Shown here: positions 25,872 to 35,108 of the stretch, one piece after another
Position numbering within the stretch: the stretch's first letter is position 1
Layout of the letters: each line of letters begins with the position of its first letter
Origin: a virus
IMG/VR virus record: IMGVR_UViG_3300032116_000037
Coordinates: 1 to 64,000 of that record
Strand: one strand, 5' to 3'
Length of the DNA: 64,000 nucleotides
Position numbers and translations under genes: made by a program
Notes under the pieces: model-generated
What the model saw: only the letters and a program-made list of their open reading frames with translations
Told to the model about the DNA's origin: nothing
Databases searched by the model: none

Positions 25872-27335
25872 ATGAAAGTTTTACCAATTCTATTGTCTGA
25901 TAGTTATAAACAATTTCATTGGATGATGTACCCAAAAGGGATTACTAAACTTTATAGTAATATGACCCCAAGGAATTTTAAGCACTTAAAAACTGATAAG
26001 GCTGTTTTTTTTGGATTACAGTATTATGTCAAAGAATATCTAATGAAGCAGTGGAATGAAAACTTTTTTAATCAACCAAAAGAAAAGGTATTACAAGAGT
26101 TTAAGCGATTCCATAAATATTTTAGCAACTATGATATGTCAACAGAACATATTGAAAAGTTGCATGATTTAGGTTATCTACCAATTTCCATTAAAGCTCT
26201 ACCAGAAGGCAGTCTTGTTAAAGAAAAGATTCCTTTCTTTACTATAACAAATACCCATCCTGATTTTGCCTGGTTAGTTAATTTCCTTGAAACTCAAATG
26301 AGTACTAGTATTTGGGATTGCTGTGTAGTTGCTACAATAGCATATGAATATAAAAAGATATTAAATAAATGGGCAGACCTTACTTGTGATGATAGAAGTT
26401 TTGTACAATGGCAGGGTCATGATTTTTCTCAAAGAGGAAGAAGTAGCCAAGAAAGTACATTAAATCAGGCTGGGCATCTTTTAAGTTTTACTGGCACTGA
26501 TACTATTCCTAGCGTATTAATGCTAGAAGAATATTATAATGCCAACATGGAAAATGAATTAATTGCCAGTAGCGTGCCAGCAACTGAACATTCAGTTATG
26601 ACAAGTTATGGTAAAGAAAATGAAATCAATGCATTCGAAAGAATTTTAGAACAATTCCCTACTGGGATAGTTTCTGTCGTAAGTGATAGTTTTGATTTGT
26701 GGGCAGTGTGTACTGACTTTTGCGTTAAGCTTAAAGATAAGATATTGAATAGAGATGGAAAGTTAGTTATCCGCCCTGATAGTGGAGATCCTGTTGATAT
26801 TGTTTGTGGTTTAAATACTACAGATAAAGCACATCAATTAGATCATCCTTCATCTAAAGGCGTTGTTGAACTTCTTTGGAATGTTTTCGGTGGAAAAATT
26901 AATAGCAAGGGTTATAAAGAATTAGACCCCCATATTGGTGTTATCTATGGTGATAGTATCAGCAGAGAAAGAGCAGAAGAAATTTGCAAGCGATTAGAAC
27001 AAAAAGGTTTTGCAAGTAACAATATAGTTTTTGGTATAGGAAGCTATACTTATAACTATAATACTAGAGATAGTCTTGGGATAGCTGTTAAGAGCACTTA
27101 TTGTGAAGTAGACGGAATCCCTAGAGAAATCTTTAAGGACCCTGTCACCGATGATGGAATCAAAAAGAGCGCAAAGGGTTTGCTTAAAGTTAATAAAGAC
27201 AATGGAGAATATTCTTTACAAGATATGGTTTCTCCAGAAGATGAAAAAGGAGGATTCTTAGATACAGTATTCCTGGATGGAAAATTGTTAATAGACCATC
27301 GTCTAGGAGATATTAGGTCAAGGTTACAATCATAA
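25872..27335 (+). CDS. nadV: Nicotinamide phosphoribosyltransferase (487 aa)
   Basis: NAMPT/NadV family enzyme joining nicotinamide and PRPP to nicotinamide mononucleotide. Diagnostic stretches: FGLQYYVKEYL (46-56), GRSSQESTLNQAGHLLSFTG (about 196-215) leading to TDT, SVPATEHSVMTSYG (about 238-251), VVSDSFDLW, and VIRPDSGDPVDIV (about 300-312), the PRPP-binding region. Full length for the family (about 460-490). It lies 12 bp after prs. Phage NadV with Prs restores NAD pools, including after host defences consume NAD; the NMN adenylyltransferase that would finish NAD is not in this window. Confidence 0.95.
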   Translation: MKVLPILLSDSYKQFHWMMYPKGITKLYSNMTPRNFKHLKTDKAVFFGLQYYVKEYLMKQWNENFFNQPKEKVLQEFKRFHKYFSNYDMSTEHIEKLHDLGYLPISIKALPEGSLVKEKIPFFTITNTHPDFAWLVNFLETQMSTSIWDCCVVATIAYEYKKILNKWADLTCDDRSFVQWQGHDFSQRGRSSQESTLNQAGHLLSFTGTDTIPSVLMLEEYYNANMENELIASSVPATEHSVMTSYGKENEINAFERILEQFPTGIVSVVSDSFDLWAVCTDFCVKLKDKILNRDGKLVIRPDSGDPVDIVCGLNTTDKAHQLDHPSSKGVVELLWNVFGGKINSKGYKELDPHIGVIYGDSISRERAEEICKRLEQKGFASNNIVFGIGSYTYNYNTRDSLGIAVKSTYCEVDGIPREIFKDPVTDDGIKKSAKGLLKVNKDNGEYSLQDMVSPEDEKGGFLDTVFLDGKLLIDHRLGDIRSRLQS

Positions 27336-27338
27336 GAG

Positions 27339-27554
27339 ATGAATAATATGATTCAATGTGCTATTTGTAAAGCTGAAATACCGCTAGAGCGTCTTGAGTG
27401 TGGTTTTAAGACTTGCATAAATTGTTCAAATACGAAAAAAGTTGTAGGATTTATGTCGTACGGGCATAAAACTGCTGCTGAAGTTGTAATTATTCCATCT
27501 ACAGATACTGAGTCTGTAAGACGAGCGAATAATGCATTTAATAGAAAGCGTTAA
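27339..27554 (+). CDS. Zinc-ribbon small protein (71 aa)
   Basis: IQCAICKAEIPLERLECGF and KTCINCSNTKKV supply four cysteines (CxxC and CxxC, 21 residues apart). The following GFMSYGHKTAAEVVII is typical of phage zinc-finger proteins of the DksA/TraR-like size class. Probably regulatory. Four bases after nadV, so co-transcribed. Confidence 0.7.
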   Translation: MNNMIQCAICKAEIPLERLECGFKTCINCSNTKKVVGFMSYGHKTAAEVVIIPSTDTESVRRANNAFNRKR

Positions 27555-27565
27555 CGGAGGTTACT

Positions 27566-27862
27566 ATGTCTTACAAGCAAGCATTACAAAATGTTAGTGC
27601 TGAAATTTTTGGCATTAGATTTTATCCAGTGATTCTATCATATGATGATGAATACGTTGCGTATAAAATCTCTTGGCACGCCCGAAATAGAGAAGGTATT
27701 TTAACTCCTCAAGTAAGTGAAGAGTTATTTTATGATGGCGAGCCACAATATGTAGTAGATAATTTTTTCAAAGAGCTTGAAAGAGTTCTATTGGAAGAAT
27801 TAGATATTTCTTATAATCAGTATAGTATCAATGAAGACCAAGAAATTAATTACACACTGTGA
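27566..27862 (+). CDS. Hypothetical protein (98 aa)
   Basis: A very good ribosome binding site (GGAGGTTACT) precedes ATG. Strand-rich first half (FGIRFYPVILSYDDEYVAYK) and helical acidic second half (VVDNFFKELERVLLEELDIS). Function unknown. Confidence 0.65.
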   Translation: MSYKQALQNVSAEIFGIRFYPVILSYDDEYVAYKISWHARNREGILTPQVSEELFYDGEPQYVVDNFFKELERVLLEELDISYNQYSINEDQEINYTL

Positions 27863-28238
27863 AAATATAGCCTCTGTTAATATTAATAAACATCCTTTAT
27901 TTTATGATAGTGGAAGAAAATTGCATTTTTCTTTTATCATAGCTGATGGAGGTATTATTGAATGGGGTTGTAATATGTCTCACGTACCACCAATCCATAT
28001 GGGATATTCTCAAAGGATTGGGGGGAATGAGCCAAAACTACATAGTGAACTTGTGGCTTATAATAAATCGAAAGGTTTACTTAAAAATAATTTTGATATA
28101 ATTAATGTCAGATTTAATAGAGCGGGCCAGCTTAGAATAAGCATGCCCTGTTCTGTATGTTATTCAATCTTAAAAGGATTGGGTTGTAAAGTTTTTTTCT
28201 TCTCAAATGAAGATGGTACTTATGGAAAAATTAGATAA
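27831..28238 (+). CDS. Cytidine-deaminase-fold protein (135 aa)
   Basis: KLHSELVAYNK (about 69-79) and MPCSVCYSILKGLGC (about 105-119) are the H-[AS]-E and P-C-x-x-C zinc and catalytic motifs of the cytidine/deoxycytidylate/tRNA deaminase superfamily. The Glu acts as proton shuttle and His plus two Cys hold zinc. The length fits single-domain phage deaminases. The substrate (CMP, dCMP, cytidine or a nucleic acid) cannot be told. Overlaps its neighbours. Confidence 0.8.
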   Translation: MKTKKLITHCENIASVNINKHPLFYDSGRKLHFSFIIADGGIIEWGCNMSHVPPIHMGYSQRIGGNEPKLHSELVAYNKSKGLLKNNFDIINVRFNRAGQLRISMPCSVCYSILKGLGCKVFFFSNEDGTYGKIR

Positions 28239-29370
28239 ATTTATTAGAAGATTGTGTTTTGAAGAAAGTTTCTTCTCAGCACTTTCAATTCACATTGATA
28301 AGCGATTTATCAAAGATGATAAAATTACAGCTTATGTGGCAGTAAAGAAAGACTCTGATATAGAGTTAGTAATTAACGAAAATTTTTGGGATACCTTAAC
28401 TGAAGACCAAAAATATGGTATTATCAAACATGAGTTGTATCACATCTCTTTTTTCCATTTATTTAAAATGATGGAAAATAAGGCCCTGGATAATATAGCT
28501 AAGGATATTGTTGTTAATCAATATATTCCAGCTAATATGCTTCCTCCCGGTGCGGCTACTATAGAGCAATTTGCTCATCTTAATTTACTACCTCTACAAG
28601 ATTTCATGACTTATTATAATATTCTGATGCAAAATCAGGATGATAAGAAAGTTAAGCAATATACTGATGCTTATAATGAAATGGGGGGCGGTGATTTAAG
28701 AGAGTGCCAAGATGGTGATGAAGGTGAGCAGTCTGATGCTAAAAAGTATGGAGAAGCTCAACTAAAGAATAACATGAAGAAAATCTTCAATGATGTTCTT
28801 AAACGCAATCGTGGAAAAATTCCTGCCGGTCTTGAATCTATAATGGATTATGTTAATACTGCTGTTGTAGATGAATTGAATTGGAAAGAAAAGTTAAAGT
28901 ATTTTGCTTCTGCTGCACGCAGAGTGAAAATTCATTTAACACGAAATAAGCTAAATAAACGTCTAGGAATGGATTATCCTGGTACAAATATTAAGCGTAA
29001 AACAAAAGTGTTAGTTGCCATAGATACGTCTGGCTCAGTAGCTGACGAAGAATTAATGAAATTTATGGAACAAGTATACTTAATGAGCAAAACAGACTGC
29101 GAAATAACAATCGTAGAATGTGATGCTAAAATGTATGAGCCTTGGTTATTTAATAAAAAACGTAAAATTAAGTTTAAAGGACGAGGTGGAACTTCTTTTG
29201 ACCCTGTATTAGAATATTTTAACAAAGAACCTTATAATGGCCTAATCTATTTCACAGATGGTTATTGTAGCACTAGCATTTCTACAAATAAGAAAATTTT
29301 GTGGGTTGTGACTAGTGGTGGAACAATGGAATTTCAAGCTCCCGGCAATAAAGTACAGATTAAGAATTAA
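28207..29370 (+). CDS. Metallopeptidase-like (DUF2201-type) plus VWA domain protein, copy 1 (387 aa)
   Basis: The N-terminal part contains KHELYHISFFH (about 74-84), the HExxH zinc motif of the DUF2201-type putative metallopeptidase domain. The C-terminal part is a VWA-like domain with the metal site AIDTSGSVADEE (about 271-282) and IYFTDG. A charged linker (ECQDGDEGEQSDAKKYGEAQ) separates them. Such proteins work with MoxR-type AAA+ ATPases, one of which follows 25 bp later. A second copy lies at 35108. ATG 28207 overlaps the previous gene; ATG 28222 is possible. Confidence 0.85.
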   Translation: MKMVLMEKLDKFIRRLCFEESFFSALSIHIDKRFIKDDKITAYVAVKKDSDIELVINENFWDTLTEDQKYGIIKHELYHISFFHLFKMMENKALDNIAKDIVVNQYIPANMLPPGAATIEQFAHLNLLPLQDFMTYYNILMQNQDDKKVKQYTDAYNEMGGGDLRECQDGDEGEQSDAKKYGEAQLKNNMKKIFNDVLKRNRGKIPAGLESIMDYVNTAVVDELNWKEKLKYFASAARRVKIHLTRNKLNKRLGMDYPGTNIKRKTKVLVAIDTSGSVADEELMKFMEQVYLMSKTDCEITIVECDAKMYEPWLFNKKRKIKFKGRGGTSFDPVLEYFNKEPYNGLIYFTDGYCSTSISTNKKILWVVTSGGTMEFQAPGNKVQIKN

Positions 29371-29395
29371 GTTTTTTAAAAAAAGGATAATAATT

Positions 29396-30538
29396 ATGAG
29401 TTCTTCGAAAGATATCCAAAATACTTTGACTTACGTTTTCAATAATAATAAGGAGTTGGCAAAAAAGAATCGCCCACCAGTAGCACTAGAAATTATCGGT
29501 CCTGCTGGTATTGGTAAGACTAGCGTGATTATTGATTTTTGCAAGTATAACTCTCTTGATTATGCTAAGATTAACTTAGCTCAAATGGATGAGTTGGCAG
29601 AACTTATTGGTTGGCAAGTTCGTGAATTCAAGACTGTTGATGGTGAATGGATTAACGAAAAGCAAACTGAAAATAATAAAGTTAAGTTGACTAACGAAAC
29701 TCGTACTTCTTGGTGTCCTCCTAAATGGGTTCCTACTGATACTAAGGGTGGCGTACTAATTCTTGACGACTGGAATCGTGCTGACCCACGATTTACTCAA
29801 GCTGTTATGGAGTTGATTGACCGTGGAGAATATGTTTCTTGGAAAATGCCACAGAATTGGACTATTGTATTAACGAGTAATCCTGATAATGGTGATTACT
29901 CTGTTAATACTGTTGACCCTGCTCAACGCACTCGTTATTTGACTGTCGAAATGTCTTTCAACCACAAAGAATGGGCTACTTGGGCTGAATTTAATAATAT
30001 TGATTCGCGTTGTATCAATTTCGTATTGATGAATCCAGAAATCATTAATAATAAGAAGGTAAATCCTCGTGCAGCTACAAAGTTCTTCGATGTGATTTCT
30101 TCTATTAAAGACTTTTCTGATAATTTAGATTTCATTTCTACTATTGGTCATGGATTAGGTGAAGAATTTACTACCTGTTTCATTTTGGCAGTTCAAAACC
30201 GCCAAGATAAAATCATTGATATCTCTGATATCTTTGCACTGGATTTCCCATCTGTAAAGAATCAAATGAATGATTGTACTGGTTTTGGTAGTAAGAAGTA
30301 TAAGAGCAGTGTTGGTGCAACTATTATTACTCGTATGGTGAACTACCTTGCAAAACTTAATGTTGAAGGTAAGATTACTAAGAGTCATTATAATCGTTTG
30401 CGTGAATTTTGTGACACCGCTCTACTTCCAAAGGAAAATTATTCTTATCTTTTGAAGGAAATTGCAACCATTGATAATCCAATCACTGATGCAATTTATA
30501 AGTCTAACGACACGGTCTTTACTCAATATATTCACTAA
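29396..30538 (+). CDS. MoxR-type AAA+ ATPase, partner of copy 1 (380 aa)
   Basis: Walker A GPAGIGKT (35-42), Walker B GGVLILDDWNRA (119-130) and the sensor-like TSNPDNGDY. AAAGGATAATAATT is the ribosome binding site for ATG 29396; upstream starts in the previous gene are rejected. It resembles MoxR/CbbQ-type ATPases that remodel or load VWA partners. A paralogue at 36527 is alike throughout (CPPKWVP, IDSRCINFVL in both). GC at codon third positions is raised, so the gene may be well expressed. Confidence 0.88.
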   Translation: MSSSKDIQNTLTYVFNNNKELAKKNRPPVALEIIGPAGIGKTSVIIDFCKYNSLDYAKINLAQMDELAELIGWQVREFKTVDGEWINEKQTENNKVKLTNETRTSWCPPKWVPTDTKGGVLILDDWNRADPRFTQAVMELIDRGEYVSWKMPQNWTIVLTSNPDNGDYSVNTVDPAQRTRYLTVEMSFNHKEWATWAEFNNIDSRCINFVLMNPEIINNKKVNPRAATKFFDVISSIKDFSDNLDFISTIGHGLGEEFTTCFILAVQNRQDKIIDISDIFALDFPSVKNQMNDCTGFGSKKYKSSVGATIITRMVNYLAKLNVEGKITKSHYNRLREFCDTALLPKENYSYLLKEIATIDNPITDAIYKSNDTVFTQYIH

Positions 30539-30598
30539 TTTTTGAATTTAATTTTATTTTTTTTATTTTTTTTATTTTTTGCTACGAGGATAATATAT
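30539..30598 (+). other. T-rich spacer
   Basis: Almost pure T/A (poly-T blocks) between the AAA+ gene and the 30599 gene, ending in the ribosome-binding bases ACGAGGATAA. Confidence 0.5.
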
Positions 30599-30949
30599 AT
30601 GTCTACTTCTACTATTCATGATTTGCGGCGTGCTGGTTACAAAGTTCATGTTGACCATTACCGATATTTTATCGAAGATGTAACTTGTGATTATATCTTT
30701 ACTGATAAAATCAGGAAGCGTACTAAGACCCATAAGATTCCAGTGCTAAAGAAATATAGTATGTCAACTATTACGAAAGATCGTAAGAAAGATGTGTTCG
30801 CACGCGGAGGTGAAACTGTTGTAACTATTACAACTAATGCTGGTACTTTTAGTAGCAATGTTCATTGTTCAATTGATGATAATTATAATAAAAAGGAAGG
30901 TGCAAGTCAAGCTCTAACCAAGCTTCTCGCTGCCATAAAGTTATCATAA
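30599..30949 (+). CDS. Hypothetical protein of the MoxR/VWA module (116 aa)
   Basis: ATG 30599 (MSTSTIHDLRRAGYKVHVDH) with GAGGATAATA upstream; a TTG in the T-rich spacer is rejected. Basic middle (KIRKRTKTHKIPVLKKY), then a polar glycine/threonine-rich beta part (ARGGETVVTITTNAGTF). It lies between two AAA+ genes. Function unknown. Confidence 0.65.
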   Translation: MSTSTIHDLRRAGYKVHVDHYRYFIEDVTCDYIFTDKIRKRTKTHKIPVLKKYSMSTITKDRKKDVFARGGETVVTITTNAGTFSSNVHCSIDDNYNKKEGASQALTKLLAAIKLS

Positions 30950-30950
30950 C

Positions 30951-31034
30951 ATGACTCTACAAGACGTTTTTTATATCTCCGCCCTTATTACTTTATGCAT
31001 CAATATTTTATTCAATAAAAAGGATTATCAATGA
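30951..31034 (+). CDS. Leader-like mini-ORF upstream of an AAA+ gene (27 aa)
   Basis: MTLQDVFYISALITLCINIL then FNKKDYQ. It ends by overlapping the next ATG (ATGA) and holds that gene's ribosome site (AAAAGGATTATCA). The first residues equal those of the mini-ORF before prs at 24941. Confidence 0.5.
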   Translation: MTLQDVFYISALITLCINILFNKKDYQ

Positions 31035-31894
31035 GTATTTTTAAACCAGAGCTAAACAAAACATATTTTGTTAACAAAGATATTACCAGTCTATTTACTT
31101 ATGTTGAAAATCAGCGTAAGACTAAGACCCAAAAAGTTTTACTTAAAGGACCTCATGGTGCTGGTAAAACTGAAATGGCGATGCATTATGCTGCTGTAAA
31201 TAAGCTACCAATGCTAATTATGGATTGTGCTAATTTGCGTGAGCCAAGAGATTGGTTTGGATATAAGAAGATTGAGAAGTCTAAGATTGTTTGGCATGAA
31301 AGTCAATTTGATAAGACTTTAGGCGAAGGTAATGTTGTTGTATTATTGGATGAGATTAATCGTGTACATCCAAGTATTCTGAATACTCTACTCCCATTGC
31401 TAGATAATCGTGGATTCACGTATCTAGAAGAAAAAGGTTCTAATATTGTTGTTGGACCTGGAGTTGTATTTTTTGCTACTATGAATGAAGGGGCTGTTTA
31501 TACTGGCACTACTTCTATTGACGTTGCTTTAAAAGATAGATTTCCTCGTATTATCGAAGTAAAATATCTGGAAGCTGACAAGGAAGTAGAATTGTTAGTT
31601 AAACGCACTGGTATAGAGCAAGATGATGCCACAAGTCTAGTACATATTGCTAACCAAATTAGAGAAAAAAGCTCTGGTATTTCTTCATCTTTTTCTAATA
31701 CTATGTCTACTCGTCAACTATTAGCTGCGGCTGAAGATTTTGTTGATGGTGGAGTTGATAGTTTAACATTTACTATTACTAATTTGTTCTCACCAGAAGG
31801 TGGAACATCTAGCGAACGAGCCTCTGTATTACAATTAATACAAGGTAAGTTTGGTGGAGTGCGTTCTAAGGCTAAGTCTCGTCTAAGTAAGTGA
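31031..31894 (+). CDS. MoxR/CbbQ-type AAA+ ATPase (287 aa)
   Basis: Walker A GPHGAGKT (40-47), Walker B VVVLLDEINR (102-111) and sensor 1 FFATMNEG with a D-RF arginine finger region (ALKDRFPRI). It is closer to NorQ/CbbQ-type ATPases than to the 29396 and 36527 pair. The CobT-like VWA gene follows 4 bp later, the usual partner of this class; together they probably form an ATP-driven chaperone or metal-insertion-like machine. Confidence 0.88.
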   Translation: MSIFKPELNKTYFVNKDITSLFTYVENQRKTKTQKVLLKGPHGAGKTEMAMHYAAVNKLPMLIMDCANLREPRDWFGYKKIEKSKIVWHESQFDKTLGEGNVVVLLDEINRVHPSILNTLLPLLDNRGFTYLEEKGSNIVVGPGVVFFATMNEGAVYTGTTSIDVALKDRFPRIIEVKYLEADKEVELLVKRTGIEQDDATSLVHIANQIREKSSGISSSFSNTMSTRQLLAAAEDFVDGGVDSLTFTITNLFSPEGGTSSERASVLQLIQGKFGGVRSKAKSRLSK

Positions 31895-31898
31895 AAAA

Positions 31899-33689
31899 AT
31901 GTCTAAGAATTATAAAAAAAAGTGGTGGTACGATAAGTACGACTTTGATGATGAATTTTATAAGAAAGAACAAAAAAAAGATGATGATTTTAGCTCATCT
32001 TCTTGGTGGAAAACATCTTATAAGAATCCAACCAAAAGTTGGATGTCTAAATTAGGTGGCTACACTTATTCTTTTGGAGAATCTTCTGATGAGAAGTATC
32101 ATAAAGTATTAAAACAATTACAAACATCAATTAATATTATTAATAATAATGATATTGTTGTAAAATGGAGTGATAATACTAACAAAAATAAACATGATGA
32201 TAATATTGTTTATTTGTCGCCTAATAATTTATTAAAAGGTGGAGAAATAGATGATAATGAAATTGATGTTCTTACTGGAGAAGTTTATTTATCTAGAATG
32301 ATTAAAGAGCAATCTAATAAAGACTATGATGCAAAAAAAACTGTGTCTGAGTCAGCTTTATGGAAAGCTCTTGAGATAAATATCGCTAAAACTAATCTTG
32401 AAAAAGATTGGCCTGGTTTTATTCCTAATGTTTTGAAAAATTTAGATAATAAAAACTGTGATAAAACAAAAGTTGAAAATGTTTTAAATGCAGAAACAGT
32501 ATCTATAGAAGCTATAACATCAGGTTTAAGCTGGAATTTAGTTAATCCTCATGATATGGTAGAAATACCAGAAAAATATAATGCTTGTTTAGATGCGGCG
32601 TCAGAAATATTAGCGGATGATAAAGTCGAGTATAATAGATTAGACGCTTGTAAACAAATTATAAAAAAGATTAAAGAAATTCTTGGTGTAGATGAAGATT
32701 TTGAAAAAGATTTACCTGCCCCAAAATTAGAAAGATTGTTTGGTGAAGAAAGAATATCTAATACTATTGGAGAAGGATTAAAAAATCAATCTGCTGAATC
32801 TAAAACGGATGATTTAGGTTCGCCAAAAGTTGAAGGAACTTTGGCTAAACAAGAATTATATGCTCATTTTACTTTAATGAAAAATAGAAGAATAGGCATA
32901 TATGAAAAACAGGCTAGAGAATTAACAAATCAAATTAATCATATCAAAAATAATTTGATGTTTATGGATAATAAAATGCACAATCATTCTTTTGGGCATT
33001 TATCTGGAGATATAGATGAAAATTCTCTTTTTAAAATTAAATTAAAAGATGAAAGATTAATGTCTAGACCAGATATTTTATCTAGAAAGCAGAATGCATT
33101 TTGCTTTTTATTAGATGAAAGTGGTTCAATGGGTTGTGATAATAGAATTAGTGAAGCGCGAAAAGTATTAATTACATTAACAGAGGCGTTAAAAGATAAA
33201 TTTAATATTTCTGTTTATGGGCATACTGCAGAAGGTAACGCTCCTGATGGACGTTTTATTCGCGGCACTATAATTAATGAATATTATTCTCCAAGAAATT
33301 CTGATTATAAAAGTATAATTGAAGCAAAAGCAAGACACCAAAATTTTGATGGTATGGCCATTAAACAATGTGGAAAAAGGCTTTTGCAAGATTATCCAGA
33401 ATCTAGAAAAATCTTATTCCATATAGCAGATGGTAAACCATATACTAACTATATGTATGGAGAAAAAGCAGAACAATATGTAAAAGAAGTATCTGATGAA
33501 TTAAAAAAGAAAGGTGTTGAAGTTTATTGTATAGGTATTTGTAACGCCTTCCATCGAACAGAAGGTGAAAAAATGTACGGAAAAGATCGTTTCGTTATAA
33601 TAAACGATGTCGCTTCATCCGTAGGTATTTTATCAAGATTTATTCAACAAATTTGCAACAAGAGTATAGCCGCTTATGTACAAAGTTAA
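31899..33689 (+). CDS. CobT/NorD-like VWA domain protein (596 aa)
   Basis: A long acidic and lysine-rich N-terminal part ends in a C-terminal VWA domain (about 395-596). The MIDAS motif is LLDESGSMG (about 402-410), followed by ISVYGHTAEG and LFHIADGKPYTN. The N-terminus is full of aromatic and charged repeats (KKWWYDKYDFDDEF, SSSWWKTSYK). CobT-type proteins couple MoxR/CbbQ ATPases to their targets. It overlaps the next gene by 14 bp. Confidence 0.83.
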   Translation: MSKNYKKKWWYDKYDFDDEFYKKEQKKDDDFSSSSWWKTSYKNPTKSWMSKLGGYTYSFGESSDEKYHKVLKQLQTSINIINNNDIVVKWSDNTNKNKHDDNIVYLSPNNLLKGGEIDDNEIDVLTGEVYLSRMIKEQSNKDYDAKKTVSESALWKALEINIAKTNLEKDWPGFIPNVLKNLDNKNCDKTKVENVLNAETVSIEAITSGLSWNLVNPHDMVEIPEKYNACLDAASEILADDKVEYNRLDACKQIIKKIKEILGVDEDFEKDLPAPKLERLFGEERISNTIGEGLKNQSAESKTDDLGSPKVEGTLAKQELYAHFTLMKNRRIGIYEKQARELTNQINHIKNNLMFMDNKMHNHSFGHLSGDIDENSLFKIKLKDERLMSRPDILSRKQNAFCFLLDESGSMGCDNRISEARKVLITLTEALKDKFNISVYGHTAEGNAPDGRFIRGTIINEYYSPRNSDYKSIIEAKARHQNFDGMAIKQCGKRLLQDYPESRKILFHIADGKPYTNYMYGEKAEQYVKEVSDELKKKGVEVYCIGICNAFHRTEGEKMYGKDRFVIINDVASSVGILSRFIQQICNKSIAAYVQS

Positions 33690-33951
33690 AATATTAAATC
33701 CTTTAAAATTTAAAAAGATAATTAATAAAGCGATTTTAATATCTAAAACTTTAGACGAAGTAAGATTCTTTTATAAGAATGAATTTTATTTAAGCGTCTT
33801 ACCAGATGGTTATATTCTAGATGTAAAAGATAAAACTTTTTCGATATCTAAAAATTTAGATTATTATATTGCTTACAATGGTTCTAAAGAAGATTTTCAA
33901 CATTTCATTAACATAGTGAGAAAAGAATATGCACCCAGAAAATTGGCCTAA
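33676..33951 (+). CDS. Hypothetical protein of the MoxR/VWA module (91 aa)
   Basis: MYKVKILNPLKFKKIINKAI, strands VRFFYKNEFYLSVLPDGYIL, and a DFQHFINIVRKEY helix. The start overlaps the VWA gene and the end overlaps the following gene, so it is likely co-translated with the module. Function unknown. Confidence 0.65.
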   Translation: MYKVKILNPLKFKKIINKAILISKTLDEVRFFYKNEFYLSVLPDGYILDVKDKTFSISKNLDYYIAYNGSKEDFQHFINIVRKEYAPRKLA

Positions 33952-34312
33952 CTCGATTAAGGAAAGCGAATATTTTTGCATTTCTGATTTAAGTTCTGAA
34001 GTTTCAACTCCAGTAGACCAAGCGCATGTAATGGATTTATTCAAGTATGTTGGATATCCATTTAAGTTTGAAGGATTTTATGCTGGTAGTATGATTTTGG
34101 CCTCTGATAAGAAAGGTCCTCTTCCAATTAAGCTAAAGTATATTGAACGAGTGACAAAAATTTCTAATGAAGAAGTTGAAAAATTCTTTAACTGCATGAA
34201 TTCTGCTCAGGATGATACTGTTGATAAGTTGAAAGGCTTATTTTCAAAGATGGTTAATCCTCAAGAACCTCCAAAAGAAGAAGGAAGCGAAGATGATACT
34301 ATACAAGGATAG
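33929..34312 (+). CDS. Hypothetical protein of the MoxR/VWA module (127 aa)
   Basis: MHPENWPNSIKESEYFCISD, ending in an acidic and proline-rich tail (VNPQEPPKEEGSEDDTIQ). The middle (VSTPVDQAHVMDLFKYVGYP) looks structured. No family recognised. Confidence 0.65.
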   Translation: MHPENWPNSIKESEYFCISDLSSEVSTPVDQAHVMDLFKYVGYPFKFEGFYAGSMILASDKKGPLPIKLKYIERVTKISNEEVEKFFNCMNSAQDDTVDKLKGLFSKMVNPQEPPKEEGSEDDTIQG

Positions 34313-35108
34313 ATTGTTCTTTACAATTCCTCCAAAAGAATCTGAAATTGGTTTGACTTCTAATCATTTCTATTTTGTGAAAGGTACTGTTGGATGCCGC
34401 GAAACCCATAAGCATTTATATAGCAAATATATGATTAAAGAAGTAGAAAATATTATAAATGCAGATATGATTGTTATGGAGTGGCCATCATTTAAGTCTC
34501 ATCATATAGATGTTAAAACAGATGATTTTAAAATGATTGAAAAATTCTATGCTATAGAACATAGCAAATTATATTTTCATGAAGTAGAAAAAATTTGGAA
34601 AGAATTTTTTGATAAACCAAAAATAAGTATAAATACTTTTTTATCTTATTTTTTATCTGACAGAGAAGAATTGACTAAAGATACTTTTTTAGATTTGTAT
34701 AATAAATGTTTACGCTGTTCTACTCCTGAATCACTAAATGTTTTATTATCTAAAATTGTAAATATAGATATTAAATATAAACATTTAATAGGCTGTCTTA
34801 ATTTTGCTATTGATAGTTCTTCTTGTGGAAGATATGGGGCGTCAGGTAATACTTTCTTTAGAAAGAGCGCTCACTCAAATATAAGGAGACTTTCTCCATG
34901 GCATTTGTTTAACGCCTATCATAATGAAGAATTCGCTCAAGAAGAAAACAATATCATTGAACAAATTTTAAATAATGATAAAGATTTCTTTCTAGAGGAA
35001 CTAGAGCTTAAAAAGAGATATCCGCATTTAGAATTGAGTATTTCTAAAAAGAAAAAAATGGAAGTGGAACAACCAATAGCCGCTTCTACTTCATGGGGTG
35101 ATTTTTAA
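34293..35108 (+). CDS. Module accessory protein 1 (271 aa)
   Basis: No known domain. It is helical in the middle (TFLSYFLSDREELTKDTFLD) and ends with basic and acidic segments and the short motif STSWGDF. The protein at 37698 has a similar size, a similar helical segment after a first half rich in aromatic residues, and a comparable end (TETNKWDL). They appear to be diverged accessory proteins, one for each metallopeptidase-VWA copy. Overlaps the next gene by one base. Confidence 0.6.
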   Translation: MILYKDRLFFTIPPKESEIGLTSNHFYFVKGTVGCRETHKHLYSKYMIKEVENIINADMIVMEWPSFKSHHIDVKTDDFKMIEKFYAIEHSKLYFHEVEKIWKEFFDKPKISINTFLSYFLSDREELTKDTFLDLYNKCLRCSTPESLNVLLSKIVNIDIKYKHLIGCLNFAIDSSSCGRYGASGNTFFRKSAHSNIRRLSPWHLFNAYHNEEFAQEENNIIEQILNNDKDFFLEELELKKRYPHLELSISKKKKMEVEQPIAASTSWGDF

